From an uncultured Paracoccaceae bacterium (lineage in GTDB: Bacteria; Pseudomonadota; Alphaproteobacteria; Rhodobacterales; Rhodobacteraceae), in assembly GCA_947493745.1 (NCBI GenBank), contig CANLSM010000003.1, positions 1 to 64,000 on the forward strand: 64,000 bases of DNA. Direction: 5' to 3'. Shown in pieces: positions 63,558-64,000 of this stretch; positions within the stretch are counted from its first letter, which is position 1; every line of letters starts with the position of its first letter. Made by a program: the position numbers and the translations under genes. The notes beneath the pieces are model-generated. The model was not told where the DNA came from, searched no databases, and saw only the letters and a list, made by a program, of their open reading frames with translations.

Positions 63558-64000
63558 TCAGTCATGCAGACCAAGAGAGTTCGCGATGTTCCAGACCCGC
63601 CAGTGATCATGCGGCATATGGCTCTGCCGCAGGCCGAAGGGTCGGAAGGCGTCATGGACCGCGTTGGAGAAACACGGGACCCCGCCGACATTCGGGCTTT
63701 CGCCCACACCCTTTGCGCCTATGGGATGATGCGGCGACGGCGTGGTTGTGTGATCGGTGGTGTAATGCGGCGTCTCCCACGAGGTCGGCACGAAGAAATC
63801 CATCAGCGTGCCGGTCTTGATGTTGCCCATGTCATCATAGGCGATCTCCTGTCCCATCGCGATGGCCAGCGCCTCGGTCAGGCCGCCATGTACCTGCCCC
63901 TCAATGATCATCGGATTGATCCGGGTGCCGCAATCGTCGAGCGCATAGAAGCTGCGGATATCGGTCTCGCCGGTGTCCACATCGATGTCGAGCACGCAGA
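63558..64000 (-). CDS. coxL: CO dehydrogenase large subunit, C-terminal fragment
   Basis: The last 147 or so codons of a molybdenum hydroxylase large subunit; the rest lies beyond the window edge. Visible blocks are SFYALDDCGTRINPMIIEGQ, HGGLTEALAIAMGQE, HHPIGAKGVGESPNVGG and the terminal MPHDHWRVWNIANS. The ending resembles the CO dehydrogenase large subunit, and the CoxD/E/XdhC neighbours support this. The diagnostic active-site loop is outside the window, so form I versus form II cannot be decided. Confidence 0.85.
   Translation of the reverse strand, partial: CVLDIDVDTGETDIRSFYALDDCGTRINPMIIEGQVHGGLTEALAIAMGQEIAYDDMGNIKTGTLMDFFVPTSWETPHYTTDHTTTPSPHHPIGAKGVGESPNVGGVPCFSNAVHDAFRPFGLRQSHMPHDHWRVWNIANSLGLHD

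Noticed and set aside
1-64000. CRISPR arrays, insertion sequences and phage structural genes
   Set aside because: I saw no regularly spaced repeats, no transposase with paired inverted ends and no phage genes apart from the recombinase remnants.

Overview
The window is a GC-rich alphaproteobacterial chromosome segment, most likely from a marine Rhodobacteraceae (Roseobacter-type) organism. The evidence is a complete Entner-Doudoroff operon, a TRAP transporter, the hemD-Mic60-hemY block, an aerobic CO dehydrogenase type maturation operon, a PhoX-type phosphatase, a PaiB family regulator and many Tat signals. This is a family-level inference from gene content and protein style; no database was searched. 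The window is mostly ordinary core chromosome, with one clear integration scar and several small regulatory structures.

Left part (1-10500): radC, map and sfsA lie on the minus strand. A molybdopterin-binding-domain protein then leads to a tRNA-Leu(UAA). Directly behind this tRNA, about 3443-4720 holds the remains of a mobile element: the C-terminal part of a serine recombinase, an unrecognised frameshifted fragment and a frameshifted, truncated tyrosine recombinase. Next come a Tat-exported PhoX-like phosphatase, a tRNA-Lys(UUU), a small ArsR/SRPBCC operon with an operator and an unreported 24-codon leader ORF, and dapF-mtaB.

Middle left (10500-22700): a TetR regulator diverges from a two-subunit molybdenum hydroxylase (isoquinoline 1-oxidoreductase type), with a strong palindromic operator between them. 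An SDR, a PaiB-type protein that appears to start at ATT, a GST, a GDPD, an inositol-phosphatase-like enzyme, an MscS channel, a putative glycosyltransferase and a LysR/DUF1330 divergent pair follow.

Centre (22700-42040): pntAB (transhydrogenase) and metK precede a MurJ-like flippase, asnB and an HpcH/HpaI-type aldolase. Then comes the operon zwf-edd-PPOX-eda-pgi, which covers the Entner-Doudoroff pathway but has no 6-phosphogluconolactonase gene inside it. An aminotransferase, an unrecognised TPR-like protein and a large TPR-plus-glycosyltransferase protein follow.

Middle right (42040-54100): hemD, a Mic60 homologue and HemY lie on the minus strand. tsaD-gpsA-YciI-EVE form a tightly packed run, followed by a DUF1761 protein and an extensin-like protein. 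A TRAP operon follows in which a flavin monooxygenase gene sits between dctP and dctQM, behind a terminator-like hairpin.

Right part (54100-64000): an exported protein made of three tandem repeats of about 60 residues, a Tat-exported MsrB-like protein, a small exported protein, ahcY, an HD hydrolase, a CnoX-like thioredoxin with Lon-N and Trm112 proteins, and the 3' part of a cox operon (coxL fragment, MoxR ATPase, VWA protein, XdhC). Four copies of a roughly 34-bp dispersed repeat sit near the 3' ends of genes at 10528, 18302, 56596 and 58798.
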